A stretch of 64,000 bases of DNA from Symbiodinium natans (lineage: Eukaryota; Sar; Dinophyceae; Suessiales; Symbiodiniaceae), in the NCBI GenBank assembly GCA_905221605.1, contig CAJNDS010002703.1, forward strand, positions 55,001 to 119,000, given 5' to 3'. This document shows, in pieces, positions 46,101-57,399 of this stretch. Both the position numbers and the translations under genes were made by a program. Under the pieces are notes generated by a model. That model was not told the origin of the DNA. It worked only from the letters and a program-made list of their open reading frames with translations, and made no database searches. Each line of letters begins with the position of its first letter. The first letter of the stretch is position 1.

Positions 46101-49100
46101 TAAACTGAAACCCACCCGTCCATACCGGTGGCCACTGACCGCTGGTCGAAGAGCACTGGCCGCTGCTCGATGGGAGGAAGCAGGGTCGTGTCCTCTGAGC
46201 GCGGTCAGCTTTGCCGGTCAGAGGGTTTAGGGTTTAGGGTTCAGGGTTTAGGGTTCAGGGTTTAGGGTTCAGGGTTTAGGGTTTAGGATTTAGGGTTTAG
46301 GGTGCAGGGTGCCTTCTCAGAAGGGCTGAGTTCAGGGCATCGCGGCCCATTTCATTCAGGGTGCCCACTTTGTATTATCTGACCATTGGCTGCTGCAATG
46401 TGTGCTGTCCCAGGGTGCCCAGAGAAGGGACCAACATTGGTGATGACTGAGATGGGGGTTGTCAACAAACTGGTGCATTCGTGGACCACCCTGGTGAGCA
46501 CAATCGGTTTTGCATGTGGATGAGGCTCTACGACTTACGAAGATTCCTACGATGGTCTGTATTAGTAGGTCTTGGGTTCTTCGGGTATAGGATCTCACGT
46601 GAACTTAGCTCAAACTTGGAGCCTACAACACAGTATATAACATGTAAAGGCAAATATAGTAATAACAACAACAGTAGCAAGACTGTGCGTGTATATACAT
46701 ATGAAAAACACATAACATAATATCATCTAATTTAGTACAACATAGATAACCTATCATAGATCATAGTACAGAATAGACGGTACATTTTTGTGCAGTTAGT
46801 ACCTTACATGCAATAGAAGACATAGAATATACAATACAGACGATGCAAAAGTTAGTACAGAATGTGCGACATATGATGTACTCCCTTATACTAACAGTCC
46901 TTGATAGGGATTATAACAGGGGGGGTACTATAATCCCCATGAAGGACTGGTAGCATAAGGGGGAACATCCCAAATCACATTGAATATCCAAGTGTGTGGA
47001 GCATCTTGCCATCCTCGATGGAGGCCAGCTCGGGAGGCCGTGGCTTCACGGTCTTCCGCAAGTTCTCCTAAGAGTGGGGTAAGAAGCTTCAGGGTTGGTA
47101 TGTTCCCCGCAGGCACTTGAAAAGGAGATTCTAGTACCCCCCCCCCTCCAGAATCCCTCTAAAGGGCTGTTAGTAAAAAGGGGGAGCATCGCAAGGTTTA
47201 GGGTTTAGGGCTTAGGGCTTAGGGTTGCTCTCACTGGGAGGGTGCGGTCAAGTCTCCGATGCAGCCGTGTGGGACTCGCCTGGCATGGACCGGAGCTGCG
47301 GTAATTGGGGGTTTCCGAAAATAGGTGTACCCTTCTTGGGTGGTTCCTATACTAGGGGTTATGCTACGTGGAAGTACAGTCAGGGTACCCCCTACTCGGG
47401 GAAATGGCCCAAGTGAGGATCGAAGAGCCTACGGACTTGTTGTCCGGCTCAGCCAAGTTGGCGCTCATCTTCTCACGGATGATGGAAACAGACCACCTCG
47501 GCTGCGCCAGCAAAACCGCCTAGAAAGCCCAAGGGTTTAGGGTTTAGGGTTTAGGGTTTGGGGTTTAGGGTTTAGGGTTTGGGGTTTAGGGTTTAGGGTT
47601 TAGGGTTTGGGGTTTAGGGTTTAGGGTTTAGGCTTCAGAACTCTTTAGAGGAGGTAAGCCCTCTCCTCCCTCCCCTCCCCTCTCCCCGCCCCTGCCGAGG
47701 CACTGGTCAATGATGCGCTCCTCCCACTGCGTACGCAACATGGAGGAGATTTCCCGGTAGCCGAAGGACAGAACGTTCAGAACCTGCCAGGCTTATGCAG
47801 CATGGAGCACTTGCCATGCGCCGTGGACTTGATGACTTCGCCTGATGCCACAGCTCCAGGATCTGGCACGACACAGAGTTGAGGTCGTAGGCCAGCAGCC
47901 TGGCGCAAAGCCCGACTACGTCAGACATCACGTCAGCACAAAGGTCCGCCGGGCCTGGACACTGCTTCAGGAGAGAGGCTTCCGCCGGACCTCGGCCGCA
48001 GCAGGCGCACCATAGCGACGATCGTGATGTTGAGCCCACTTATTGATGTATCATCCCTACAAATACTATGTCTAGTATATAAATATAAATATACATATAT
48101 ATATATATATAGTTTATATAGTGTATATAGTATATATATATATATAGTATATAGTATATATATTAACCCACTCATTGATGTATCATCCCTCTTCGCACCT
48201 GGATGCTCCCTGCTGGACTTGCCGAGGCGCTGCTGAAGTCGCTCGCGGATGCTTTCTTGCAGGTCGCTTCCCTCAGATGCCACGTCGGATCATGAAATCC
48301 GCAGGCAGCCTTGAGTCCCTAAACCCTAAACCCTAAACCCTAAACCCTAAACCCTAAACCCTAAACCCTAAACCCTAAACCCTGGGTTTAGGGAGGTTTA
48401 GGGCTGCGGGCCGAGCTGCGCCAGGCGGACACTCAAAGCCCGTCGCCGGCTTCAGCGAGCCTCAGCACTCGAGGGGACATGGACAGCAGTTGAAGCGCCT
48501 TCCTTGAGGTTCACGGTCGTTAAGGGTTAAGGGTTTAGGGTTTAGGGTTTAGGGTTTAGGGTTTAGAGTTTAGGGTTTAGGGTTTAGGGGTTTTCGACCC
48601 TGGTCTGTCTGACATCATGCAGCTGAGTTCGTTGGAGTTGGAACTTGAGTTCCACGCTGATGCCCGCCGATGAGCCGTTGACCCTCGACGCACCTAGCAG
48701 GACAGCTCGAGCACTGCAGGACGTAGTAAGTAGGCAGCAGTAAGTGGTAAGCCGTCAATTGCACATCGCGAACTAGAAGGCAACTCTGATCCCTAAACCC
48801 TTGATCGAAAGTCGCAAGTAGTAAGAAGCAAACTGTATGCAGCAAGTCATTCAGTAATAAGTGACAAGTTGACAAGCAGTCAATAGTGGGTAGCAGTTTG
48901 TACATAATGGCCCGTTTGTAAAGAGTAGTAAGTAGTGAAGTGGGTAGATACTGTAACATGAAAATATAGCACATAGTACAGGACCCTAAGCCCTAAGCTT
49001 TAAACCCTAAACCCTAGACCCTAGCTTCAAGCCCTAAGCCCCACAGCATTCTAACAGCCGCGGTCGACACCGGGCGGTGGCTGCTGCACGAGGCCCTTTG

Positions 49101-52100
49101 GCAGGCGCAGCGCCTCGGGCCCGCAACATTTGGGCAGGGTTTGGGGTTTTGGGTTGGGTTTCGGGGTTTACGGTTCGGGGTTTAGGGTTTAGAGGGGTCT
49201 AGGGGTCTAGGGTCCAGGGTTTAGGGTCCGGGCACGACATGGAACCCGCGCAAGCTGACGGGACTATTGAAAACGGCCCGGCTCAGAGTCCCAGAGTCCC
49301 AGAGTCCCAGGGCTCGGAGGGTACCACTCTGACACAGACCACTGACTCTGAGGCGGCTGGGGGCCCCTGGCGCTGATCCCCAGGTCGGGCGGCACGACGC
49401 TCTGCTCCGCTTCCATGTGGCCGAAGAGGGCCTCGCAGAGCCGTTTTGGGGGCGGTTTCGGGTTGGGATGCTCCCCCAAATACCGTCCTTCATGGGGATT
49501 ACAATAGGACTAGAATCCCTACTAAGGACTGTTTGTATACGGGCAACAGCCAAAACAAGTTTAGGGTCTAGAGGGTTTAGGGTTGAAGGTTTAGGGTCTT
49601 TGGGGTTAGGGTTTCGGATGGTGGGGGGTGCAATGGGCAACATGATTTTCAAATGTCATCTCAATCCCCTCCCCCTAATAGGGGGTATTTAATATCAGGG
49701 GCTAGGGGGGGTTGAATAGAAGGAGGAGAGGGATTTCCTGAAACATCTCGCCAGCAGTCTCTCCAGCCTCGCGCTGCAGAGGCGTGAAACACCGCTCGCC
49801 TCGGCGCCACACCGGCCCAACAGGCCGACAACAAGACGGTGCAGCAGACATCAGACATCCGCGTTTAGGGTTTAGGGTTTAGGGTTTAGGGTTTAGGGTT
49901 TAGGGTTTAGGGTTTAGGGTTTAGGGTTTAGGGTTTAGGGTTTAGGGTTTAGGGTTTAGGGTTAGGGTTCTGGGGCCGCGGCAGATCTGCCTGAACCAGG
50001 CAGCTTGCTGCACGTAGGAGGAGGACAAGGCGCCGAGGTGGCGCCTGCAAACTTCCCATATGAGTCGCTAGGGCTTTTCGAGGGGGCTTTATAGCGTGAT
50101 AGGGTATACATTAGGATGTTCCCCCTTCAAAAAAGTCCTTAACAGGATTAAAGTAGGGCTTTGTATAGCGTGATAGGGTATACATTAGGATGTTCCCCCC
50201 CTGGAAAAAATCCCTTAACAGGATTAAAGCCCAAGAGTCTGCGCCTGTAAAGCCCCTCCGCCAACTGGAGCAGACGACTCTGCTCCATGGGCTTCAGCAG
50301 CTCCTCATGGGTCCCACCAACGTCAACAGCAGCGACAAAGCAATTTCAAGAGCAACCATGGCTCTTCCTATCACTTCATGCAGGAAAGAACACGAGCGAA
50401 ACGACAGCAAGGAGCACCCCAGCTTGAGACATGCGAAAGCACTGGTTGCCATGGTACTCCAAAGTCATGGTCATTGGGTTCTGCCTCGGCGAAGAGTGCC
50501 TCAGCCAGGGAGAGCGCCGCGGGTGGAGCAGCCTGCGCGGCACCCCCGAGTTCCTTGAGCCTTGGAGCCTCTGTTGACTCGCACCATTGTTCGGGCAGTC
50601 AACATCACTAGTGTCGATCCTTGATATGGCGAGCGTTTCCCAATAGGACTGCTCACGGTACAGTACATGCCCTGCACTGGCCACGAATACCGACAACCTC
50701 AACAACATCGGCAGCGGCCCGCAAAGACAAAAGCCATCATCACATGCTTTCGGCCAACTGCGGCACTTTCGAGACACCCTCCTCTTGCGCTGAGTGCACA
50801 AACTCAAGCAACCGTCTGTGCAATTAATAGGTGCGCGTGTGTATTTTGCGTGTGTGTGCGTGTGCATTCTACCTTCAAGGCTCAAGAAACTGGTCAACTG
50901 TAGCACTTAGTACTTGTGGCCCAGAACGCCATAGTCGGAGGGTCAAGCAGCCACTCATGTTGGGGTACCTACACTCGGTCCTTAGGCACCGATCCCTTGG
51001 GGTCTCCGGGAACAAAGCCCTGGTATGGCCTGCCAGCTGGATGGCGGCCGCTCCTGCGGACACTGGATCTCCCCTCAACCGCTCTTCGGGTCCCTACATG
51101 GCCCCTTACCTACTGGGGCCCGGTAATTGGGGAACCCTCTTAATTCCCCCACGTCTGCCGTATACAAACCCCCAAAGGGCCCAGACTTCAGAACCCTTTG
51201 AAGACACTTCGACACACTGGGACAACCATTTTTTCGAGAGCAGTGTGGTCCTGGTCATGCTCTTTGGACCCATCCGCGGAGGAGGAATGCAGAGAGTGCT
51301 TCACCACCTGAGAGGTTTCTTTCTCTGTCGAACTGCAAAAAGCAAATGCCGACCTTAACAAACCGAAACCGCCCGATACCGGGCATCACAGATAGTCCTG
51401 CATGCAAGCTTCTTCCTCCCCTAAACCCTCAACCCTAAACCCTAAACTCCCACCTCTTTATCTGGATTTGGGAGATTGAGGCCACCGCCGCGGGCACTCC
51501 AACATCACCACCCCGGCTTTCGCCGGTCTCGCTGTCCTTTCAGTGAGTCGAGGGGAGGAGGAGGGTTGAGGGGTAGGGTTCAGGAGACCATCATCGCAGA
51601 ATGCAGAGCAGCCATGTTGCAGGACCAGCATCTCTTTTTGATGCGGCGTAGAATTTCAAGACTCACGAAGCAGTGTCCTTGTCGATTGTTCGGGCAAATC
51701 TGAGAGCATTCAGTATGACAAGGCTGGTCCTATGACCTCTGTATGACTAGCTCAGACACCACGTACCATCTGCTCCCACTGCTGCCTGCGCAGCCTGGAG
51801 AAACGTTGAAAAACCAACCCGTGTGATTCCGTCTTCATGGCCCTAGGGGCCGATTTACGCCCACGTCCCTCACTTCTTGCCGGACAAGAACATCGCAGCC
51901 TGGAGCCTGGCAGCTGCCTTCTTCACCTGAAGAGCGACTTCGTATTCTGGGGAGGGAGGGGTTTAGGGTTTAGGGGTTTAGGGTTTAATTAGGGTTTATA
52001 GGGTTTAGGGTTTAGGGGGGGAGGGTGGGGGGGGGAGTTCTAAACATTGAGGGATCGTCTTTTGCCGCAAAGAAGGCTCCCTCCCTGCTTCTGGAAGCTC

Positions 52101-55100
52101 CCCTGGGTTTGCTCCAACAATGGTGACCCTAAGCCCCTAAAAACCCCTAAGCCCTAAACCCAAGACGCCCCTCAAACCAAACCCGAGTGGCCTTGGACGT
52201 GGCCTCCAGCTTCTCCGTCTTGGAGTCTGCCTTCTCCATCATCTCCGTCGCGCTCTCCATCTCCTTCTTGGCCTCTGAAAAGCTCCGCTGGCGACTCGGG
52301 GTTTAAGGGTTTGGGGTTCTAGGGTTTAGGGTCTTGGGGTTTGGGGTTTAGGGTTTAGGGTTTAGGGCTTGGGGGTGTGTTAGGAAGTGTTTGGGGTTTG
52401 ATTTAGGGTCGTAGTACGAACACAGAGGGGCGCAATGCCATGGGGGAAGTGGCCTGCCCTGATGTGGCGAGCGAACACAGGCACGGTGAAACTGGATGCA
52501 CCAAGGTCAGGAATGGCTGAGACATGCCCTAAACCCGAAACCCAAAACCCTAAGGCCCTAAGGTAACCCTAAAACCCCCCACAAAGATGAGCTTGCACAC
52601 ACTTCTCCGCTTGCCTCATTCATGTCAATGTCTTCCGCGACCTGCAAGCATACCCCCAATGTCTTCTCGTGCTTGGCACGGGCTTCCAACGTGGGCCACA
52701 GGGTACAGTTGCAATAGTACTGGCTTTGCTCTTACACTTTTGGCTCTTCTTCAGGCTCCTCTTCGTAGGCTCATGAGGACAACCCTAACCATAAACCCTA
52801 ACCTAACCCCTGACCCCTAACCCCTAACCCTAAACCCTAAACCCTAAACCCTAAACCCTAACCACTGTGGACGCATGCACAGTGTGCTTCTCCTCCCATG
52901 TGCCTCGAAGTCGTTGCAGAGGACCGAGAGCTGATTGGAGTCCACGGAGGCGAAGCCACCCATGACCACCACGGGCGTCCACTTGCCATCCTGGCAGGAC
53001 AAAAGGATTCAACCAAAGGGCAAACAAGAACCAAAAACAACAAGAAACACACACACACACACACACAAGAGATTTCGGTATCGGGGGCGCCCAAGGGCCT
53101 AAGGGTCCAGTTCCAAGGGCTAGGGCTGTCCTGCTTGTAGCGGAGGACACCCACGTCGAGGGCGGACATCATGGGGGCGTGGTTGGCCAAGATGCCCAAC
53201 TGGCCGCTGGCGCTGGGGAGGATGACCTCGGAGGCCGCCTCCCGGATCGCGTCGCCCTCCGCCGACTGGACCTTGAGCCTGAGCCGGTCGCCCTCGGCGA
53301 TGACCTTCTCTTCGACCTCCTCACCCTCCTCCGCCCTCATGGCCACGGAGGAGCTTCGGACGGAGGGCCGCATACCCACAAAATCCAGACCCATGTTCTT
53401 GGCAAGCAGCGCGCCGGCCGCCAGGGCAATCAGCAGGGAGGCGGAGGAACGTGCCATGGCAGCGTACGGCCGAGAAAAGCTTCTGCTGGGGCAGCTGGAG
53501 GTCTGGGATCTCTCTGAGCCGCGGGGGGCGAGAGCAGCGCGTCGTCCACGTTAAAACACGCCTTGCAAGATGCAAACAAGTCCGGCCCTTCCCGGCTCTA
53601 AAAGCAAGTCCTGGCTCCCGGTTCCCCGGAGGTCCTGCGCCTCCGACTCCTTCGCACCCCTAGGGGCCGGGCCCGCGACCTCAGAGCTCAAGAGACACTC
53701 ACAGAAACCTGAGACTCAGAACCTCCAATTCAAGATAATTCAAGAACATACGAGCGCTGATACGAAGAAGGGTTGCTCATACCACTCTCACGGGTGTTTG
53801 CGCCCCCTGCCTTGGGCTTCGTGGCCGCCGCCTTCCGCAACGCCGGGCGGACGCGGAAACGCAGATCCACCACGGCCTGCGGATCCCAGGGGATGGTCGG
53901 GGATAGGCTTTTGCAAGAGTCCTAATTGAGGCCCTAGGATGGCCATAACACGATCTTGTCACGGGGTTTCAGGGCTTCAGACAAAGGGAGAGGCGTCTGC
54001 GTGCCATGGGGCCGAATGCACCGCCAAGTTCAGCAGGCAGAAGTGGCACTCGTCGAACACGACGGGGCAGAAGTCGTGCAAGCCCCTCTCCTTGCATGGA
54101 GAGCCGAAGCTTAGGGCTTCCGAACATAGGGGGGGGGGGTGCCTTATATGGGGTCTCTCTCTCTCTCTCTCTCGGTCGCTGCAGAGGTAACTCCACATAG
54201 CGGCGCTGTGAGACATACAGTCTGGCACTGTGACCAAACCGGCTCATCGTGTGAGCAATTGGTGAAGGTTCCACATGACCGGCCCGAAAGGCCCAAGCAT
54301 CATGTGGGGAGGCCTCATGTCTATATGTACACAAAACGGAACAACAAAAGAAGCAAAACGAGAATGCCGCATATCAAAGGTGAACCATTTGTACAAAACG
54401 AAGCAAGGAAAAAGACATAGTGATAGTGAGCCGCACTTGCACATGGGGTTATATGGGGTCTTTGTTATATAAGGGCATCCCAGTATTTTTGGGGGCTACT
54501 TTCGGGGTCCCCCGTGTTCGTAAACCCCCATATGGAGATCTGTGTAGACTCAAAGAAGAGAGGACGAGGACCGCCAGCTACTTCCCATTCGTGTGAAAGC
54601 ATGAGTACAACGCCACGAACTCTACGACTCTTCATTGCTACGACTCTTCACGGTACCATTCTCCACTGTTTCTACTACTCTTCTGCTTCTTTCTGCTCCT
54701 ACGACGTGTTTTGCTACCTCGATGATCCTCTGAGGCGGCGGCCACACCGCGGAGTCGCAGGATCTGCGTAGAGACGCAGCGGAACTCTGCCGACCTGGGC
54801 CCAGAGGCTTGGCTGTGTCTTAAAGCGCCCCAAAGGGGGGGATGGTACTCTTATGACAAATCTATTGTGAAAGCTGAGTGTGGCTCTTTTTATTGCACGT
54901 CCTCTTATGACTCTTTTACTTACTACTAGGTCTGAGTCTGATGAGGGTTCACGAAAATAAGGGAGCCCAAATACAGACCCCAACATTAGCAGGATCCCCT
55001 TATCAAAAGGTACCCCAAATAAGGTACCCCTAATATCGTAAACTCCCTTATGACGAATCTTGAGAGGCTCCAAAAGGCTCTCTAAACCCTAAACCCTAAA

Positions 55101-57333
55101 CCCTCAACCCTCAACCCTAAACCCTAAACCCTCAGCGCATGGTGCTGGGCTCCAGGCTCCACGTCTGGCTGATCACCAAGAGGCTCAGAGGGATGCTGGG
55201 TGAGGTCCGCAAACATGAGCTCCACCTGGAGATCCCTTTCCCCCCCGGGCTTCTTCATAGGGAGTTGAGGGACGAAGGGCCCTCTGTGTACCCCTTTAAG
55301 GGACTTCTTAGTGGGGAGGGAAGTAGGGCCCTCTCTGTATACCCCTTTTGAGGGAAGGTGCAGGGTACCTCATGCCCTCATCCCCTACGAAGAGCCAGCC
55401 AGTCTGTGTCTCGAGCTGCACAGCCATGACTTACTTGCATCTCGCACTCGCTGCACCTCGAGGAGAAGGGGATTCCGCCGCTCCAGCCTGGGATAGGGCA
55501 TCTTAGCATGTGGGGGGCGCGTCGGGTCTTTCTGTGAGGTCGGGGGGAGGTTGTGCGGAGGATTTTGTAGCAGCCCGGGCACTCGGAGGGGCTGAGCTCG
55601 ATCCGGAACTGGCCGACGTCCCCAAGCTCGACCTCCTCCTCGCAGTAGCGGATGAGGAAGCTACGCGTGGAGAAGGTGTACCTCAGACTCCAAGTGTGCT
55701 GACAAGCAAGGTTTCTTGAGAAAAAAAGCTTCTTGAACAAAGAAGCACATAAACTACCTCGAGTAGTACCAGAATATGCTGGACCATTTGCTGTCAAGTC
55801 AGCACGGCTCATCGGGCTGGAATTCGAGCTAGTATCCCAGAAAAGTCCGAACTGCTCGACAGTGGAAGTCGGTACAGAGCTACTCCGGCGATTGCTCTTG
55901 CTGTACTTGCTGAGGTTTGCGAGTCTTCGTTCATCTTCTGTCCCTAACTGCTCCCATTGAAATGACATGGTCCTGCACGCACTACTGGCAACACTGGCGG
56001 CTTGCATCCTACCCTTCTTGCTACTCTACCTCAGTCCCCTTATGGCTTTGTAACGTTGAAAACCCCTAAGCGTCAAACCAGATGACCCTGTGCCCTTTCT
56101 TGTACCCTCTGCCTGTTTCTTGCTGAACTCAAAAAGGTTTTTGCCATGCCCCCAAGGCACATCTCTTCGTTGAGGTGCGCCGGGATCCTTGGGACGCGTT
56201 TCGTTCCATGACAAAAGAAGAGCTACTGGGAAACTGATGCAGAGCAGAGCTACAAGAAAGACGCTTTTGGTACTTCTAATCACCATACGAATCTCAACGC
56301 TCATGCTATTTATGATTATATACCGGACTTAATCTTATTCATGGGTAATATTGAAAGGGTGCATAAAGCTGTAGTCAAGGGACGAAAGCAACTAGTAACA
56401 ACAATGAGCAAGAAGTAAGCATGCAAATATGTATGAAAAAAGTTGCACAAAAAAACGCGATGGGACCGCTAGGAGTGATGAAAATGATCATCAGAACAAG
56501 AATCTCCGGCATGATAGCTCATTGTCTGGAAATGTTGGAGGTGCTACATAAGCGCAACTTACTCCGAAGCCTGAGTAGAGAAGAGACGGGGACACGTTCA
56601 GGGTCTTTTCGAGACCTTTGGGGCTTGCATGGCTTGTACTTCATCGGTTCCTGACATCATCGCCGCTGTCCACAGAAGAATCAAGTCGTTTTGGGGCCCT
56701 TTGGCAGACGATTGTTGACAGCCCAGGCACAAGTTGTGGTGGTCCACCCGGGGCTTGCCCTTTGGCGGCTCCATGGCCATAGAAGGGCCCTGGCCACAAC
56801 GAGATCGGCGGAGTGTCTTTCCACAAGGTTCAGCTCTTCTTGTTTCTTTCATCTCGCCTGTAGCTCCCTTTTGCTGCCCTTCCCGTCCGACCGCCATGAT
56901 GGGTCAAGTTGACTGACAGGTCCAGAACCCTTCTCGCAGCGTTGCGCAGCCTGAAACCATCTGAAAAAGTCGCAAAATGTTCCCCTATAAGCTCTCAACC
57001 CCGACATGCGCGATGACATCCGGGCCTTGAGGTAGCTGTAGGGGCAGGCCAAGGACCGGCCCTCGTCATCTCGATAGATGCGGGTCTTCAGGTGGTAGAG
57101 GCCTCCCCCCCCCCAAGGGCGCAAAGTGGTACTTCCCAACACAGGGCAGAGGCGTCCGGGAATCCCCGCCCCTTGATTCTCGACCCCCCCCCCCCAATAC
57201 ACCACACACGCCTGATGTTGTAGGAAACCCTGCTCCCATGTTCGGAAACCCTTGAGCTGCCTTGGTGGAAGAGGTCGACGTTCCGAAAGCTCTCAAACTG
57301 GAGAGCCAGCTCGACGACGGTGCACAGCGACAT
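40173..57333 (-). CDS. FAM135-like serine hydrolase (DUF3657 + DUF676), highly fragmented gene
   Basis: N-terminal exons 57261-57333 (start [22 protein letters not shown]), 57021-57102, 55585-55681 ([19 protein letters not shown]), 55137-55225, ~53990-54083 ([15 protein letters not shown]) match the FAM135 N-terminal region. Middle exons include 50245-50303, 49991-50044, 49738-49767, ~49345-49437, ~48430-48690, 47850-47985, 47697-47785, ~46970-47066, ~46120-46190. The C-terminal DUF676 part is fully phased: 44898-44953 ([11 protein letters not shown]), 44568-44652, 44361-44411, 43817-43889, 42128-42165, 41895-41946, 41768-41811, 41609-41694, 41339-41371, 41088-41154, 40921-40998, 40718-40768, 40307-40365, 40173-40209 (stop). 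Likely triad: Ser in FIAHSIG, Asp in [13 protein letters not shown], His in FIGRAAHI. The family has an alpha/beta-hydrolase fold; substrates are unknown. Middle-exon edges are approximate and several exons are surely missing. A complete atpE gene lies within the span. Confidence 0.85.
40483..40582. mobile_element. Family B MITE-like element
   Basis: Ends GGTTTCCGAAATTAGGGTAC and ATCCGTTATCTTCGTAAACT are inverted copies of each other. It lies inside an intron of the FAM135-like gene. Confidence 0.65.
40780..40858. repeat. TTTAGGG array in FAM135-like intron
   Basis: Near-perfect array 12 bp from the acceptor side of the exon at 40,718-40,768. That exon has CCCTAAA units (40,625-40,695) on its other side. 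Confidence 0.9.
41420..41560. repeat. TTTAGGG array in FAM135-like intron
   Basis: Lies near the acceptor side of the exon at 41,339-41,371. Confidence 0.9.
42170..42285. repeat. TTTAGGG array in FAM135-like intron
   Basis: Begins five bases from the acceptor side of the exon at 42,128-42,165. The other end of the same intron (43,660-43,750) carries CCCTAAAAG-type units of opposite orientation. Confidence 0.9.
43215..43440. repeat. TTTAGGGG octamer array
   Basis: More than 25 nearly perfect copies of the octamer TTTAGGGG, the longest homogeneous variant array in the window, in the middle of a 1.65-kb FAM135-like intron. Confidence 0.95.
45245..45305 (-). CDS. Candidate FAM135-like exon
   Basis: After CTCCGAAG the minus strand reads [20 protein letters not shown]. 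It lies just upstream of the exon encoding [11 protein letters not shown], but I could not fix its donor. Confidence 0.45.
45420..45615. repeat. TATG/TACG simple repeats
   Basis: TA, GCAT, GTAT and TACG tetranucleotide tracts within the FAM135-like gene; no coding signal. Confidence 0.9.
45723..45813. mobile_element. Family A MITE-like element (degenerate)
   Basis: GGATGTTCCACCTTGTACTG at one end and AGGGCGAACATCCCAA at the other, with the inner GGACTGTTAGTAG typical of family A. Confidence 0.65.
46875..47195. mobile_element. Two family A MITE-like elements flanking a FAM135-like exon
   Basis: First copy about 46,875-46,973 (CTCCCTTATACTAACAGTCC to AAGGGGGAACATCCCAAA). Second copy about 47,097-47,195 (GTATGTTCCCCGCAG to GGGGGAGCATCGCAAG). 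Between and partly overlapping them is the exon [20 protein letters not shown], so two elements sit at both edges of one exon. Confidence 0.65.
47303..47410. mobile_element. Family B MITE-like element
   Basis: GGGTTTCCGAAAATAGGTGT on the left and GGTACCCCCTACTCGGGGAA on the right form the family B inverted repeat. Confidence 0.65.
49466..49556. mobile_element. Family A MITE-like element (degenerate)
   Basis: GGGATGCTCCCCCAAATACC on the left, inner CTAAGGACTGTTTGTATAC, and a decayed right end GGCAACAGCC. Confidence 0.55.
49865..49970. repeat. TTTAGGG array
   Basis: About 14 perfect units on the donor side of the FAM135-like exon at 49,991-50,044. This is an exception to the usual orientation. 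Confidence 0.9.
50080..50225. mobile_element. Tandemly duplicated family A end
   Basis: GGGCTTTATAGCGTGATAGG, GTATACATTAGGATGTTCCC and TCCTTAACAGGATTAAAG occur twice about 75 bp apart. This is a direct duplication of a family A terminal region. Confidence 0.6.
51870..53457 (-). CDS. atpE: Chloroplast ATP synthase epsilon chain, nuclear-encoded
   Basis: Five phased exons, 53131-53457, 52904-52990, 52615-52641, 52192-52272 and 51870-51926, encode 192 residues and end in TGA. The leader has a hydrophobic signal segment, then [19 protein letters not shown], a dinoflagellate-type plastid targeting sequence. The mature part shows the epsilon beta-sandwich signature [20 protein letters not shown] and then [20 protein letters not shown] and [16 protein letters not shown] and the C-terminal helical hairpin follow. 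The chain belongs to CF1, where it links the gamma subunit to the c-ring and restrains ATPase activity. Dinoflagellates keep atpA and atpB on plastid minicircles; a nuclear atpE fits this. Donors are GA, GC, GC and GC; acceptors are all AG|G. The gene lies on the same strand between exons of the FAM135-like gene. Length and order match the family well. Confidence 0.93.
52300..52570. repeat. Inverted telomere-like repeats within atpE intron 3
   Basis: The intron starts (plus-strand left end) with TTTAGGG-type units at 52,300-52,410 and has CCCTAAA-type units at 52,525-52,570. The next intron ends with CCCTAAA units at 52,780-52,862. Confidence 0.85.
53790..53876 (-). CDS. Candidate exon between FAM135-like N-terminus and atpE
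   Basis: After GATCCGCAG the minus strand reads [20 protein letters not shown] and onward, about 29 codons. It starts with G in phase 0. It most likely belongs to the FAM135-like gene, since the atpE start codon lies downstream at 53,457. A separate short upstream gene cannot be excluded. Confidence 0.5.
54443..54535. mobile_element. Family B MITE-like element (degenerate)
   Basis: CATGGGGTTATATGGGG on the left and GTGTTCGTAAACCCCCATAT on the right, about 90 bp apart. Confidence 0.5.
54944..55052. mobile_element. Family B MITE-like element
   Basis: GGGTTCACGAAAATAAGGGA on the left and GGTACCCCTAATATCGTAAA on the right are inverted copies, in an intron of the FAM135-like gene. Confidence 0.7.
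56026..56304 (-). CDS. Hypothetical ORF with N-terminal membrane segment
   Basis: A 92-codon minus frame starts [20 protein letters not shown] and has one hydrophobic segment, then a charged tail. It lies within an intron of the FAM135-like gene. There is no homology I recognise and the codons look unselected, so it may be chance. Confidence 0.2.
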   Translation of the reverse strand: MSVEIRMVIRSTKSVFLVALLCISFPVALLLSWNETRPKDPGAPQRRDVPWGHGKNLFEFSKKQAEGTRKGTGSSGLTLRGFQRYKAIRGLR

Positions 57334-57399
57334 CGCTGCTTTGTGAGGCTCTATGAAGGGTTGGGGGGGGGGGGCTGAAATGCACAAGCTTCAAGATGC

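Noticed and set aside
53041-53070. Frame continuing through a CA repeat after atpE exon 1
   Set aside because: The conserved sequence stops at LRYKQ and resumes at the next exon; the intervening Cys-Val run is intron.
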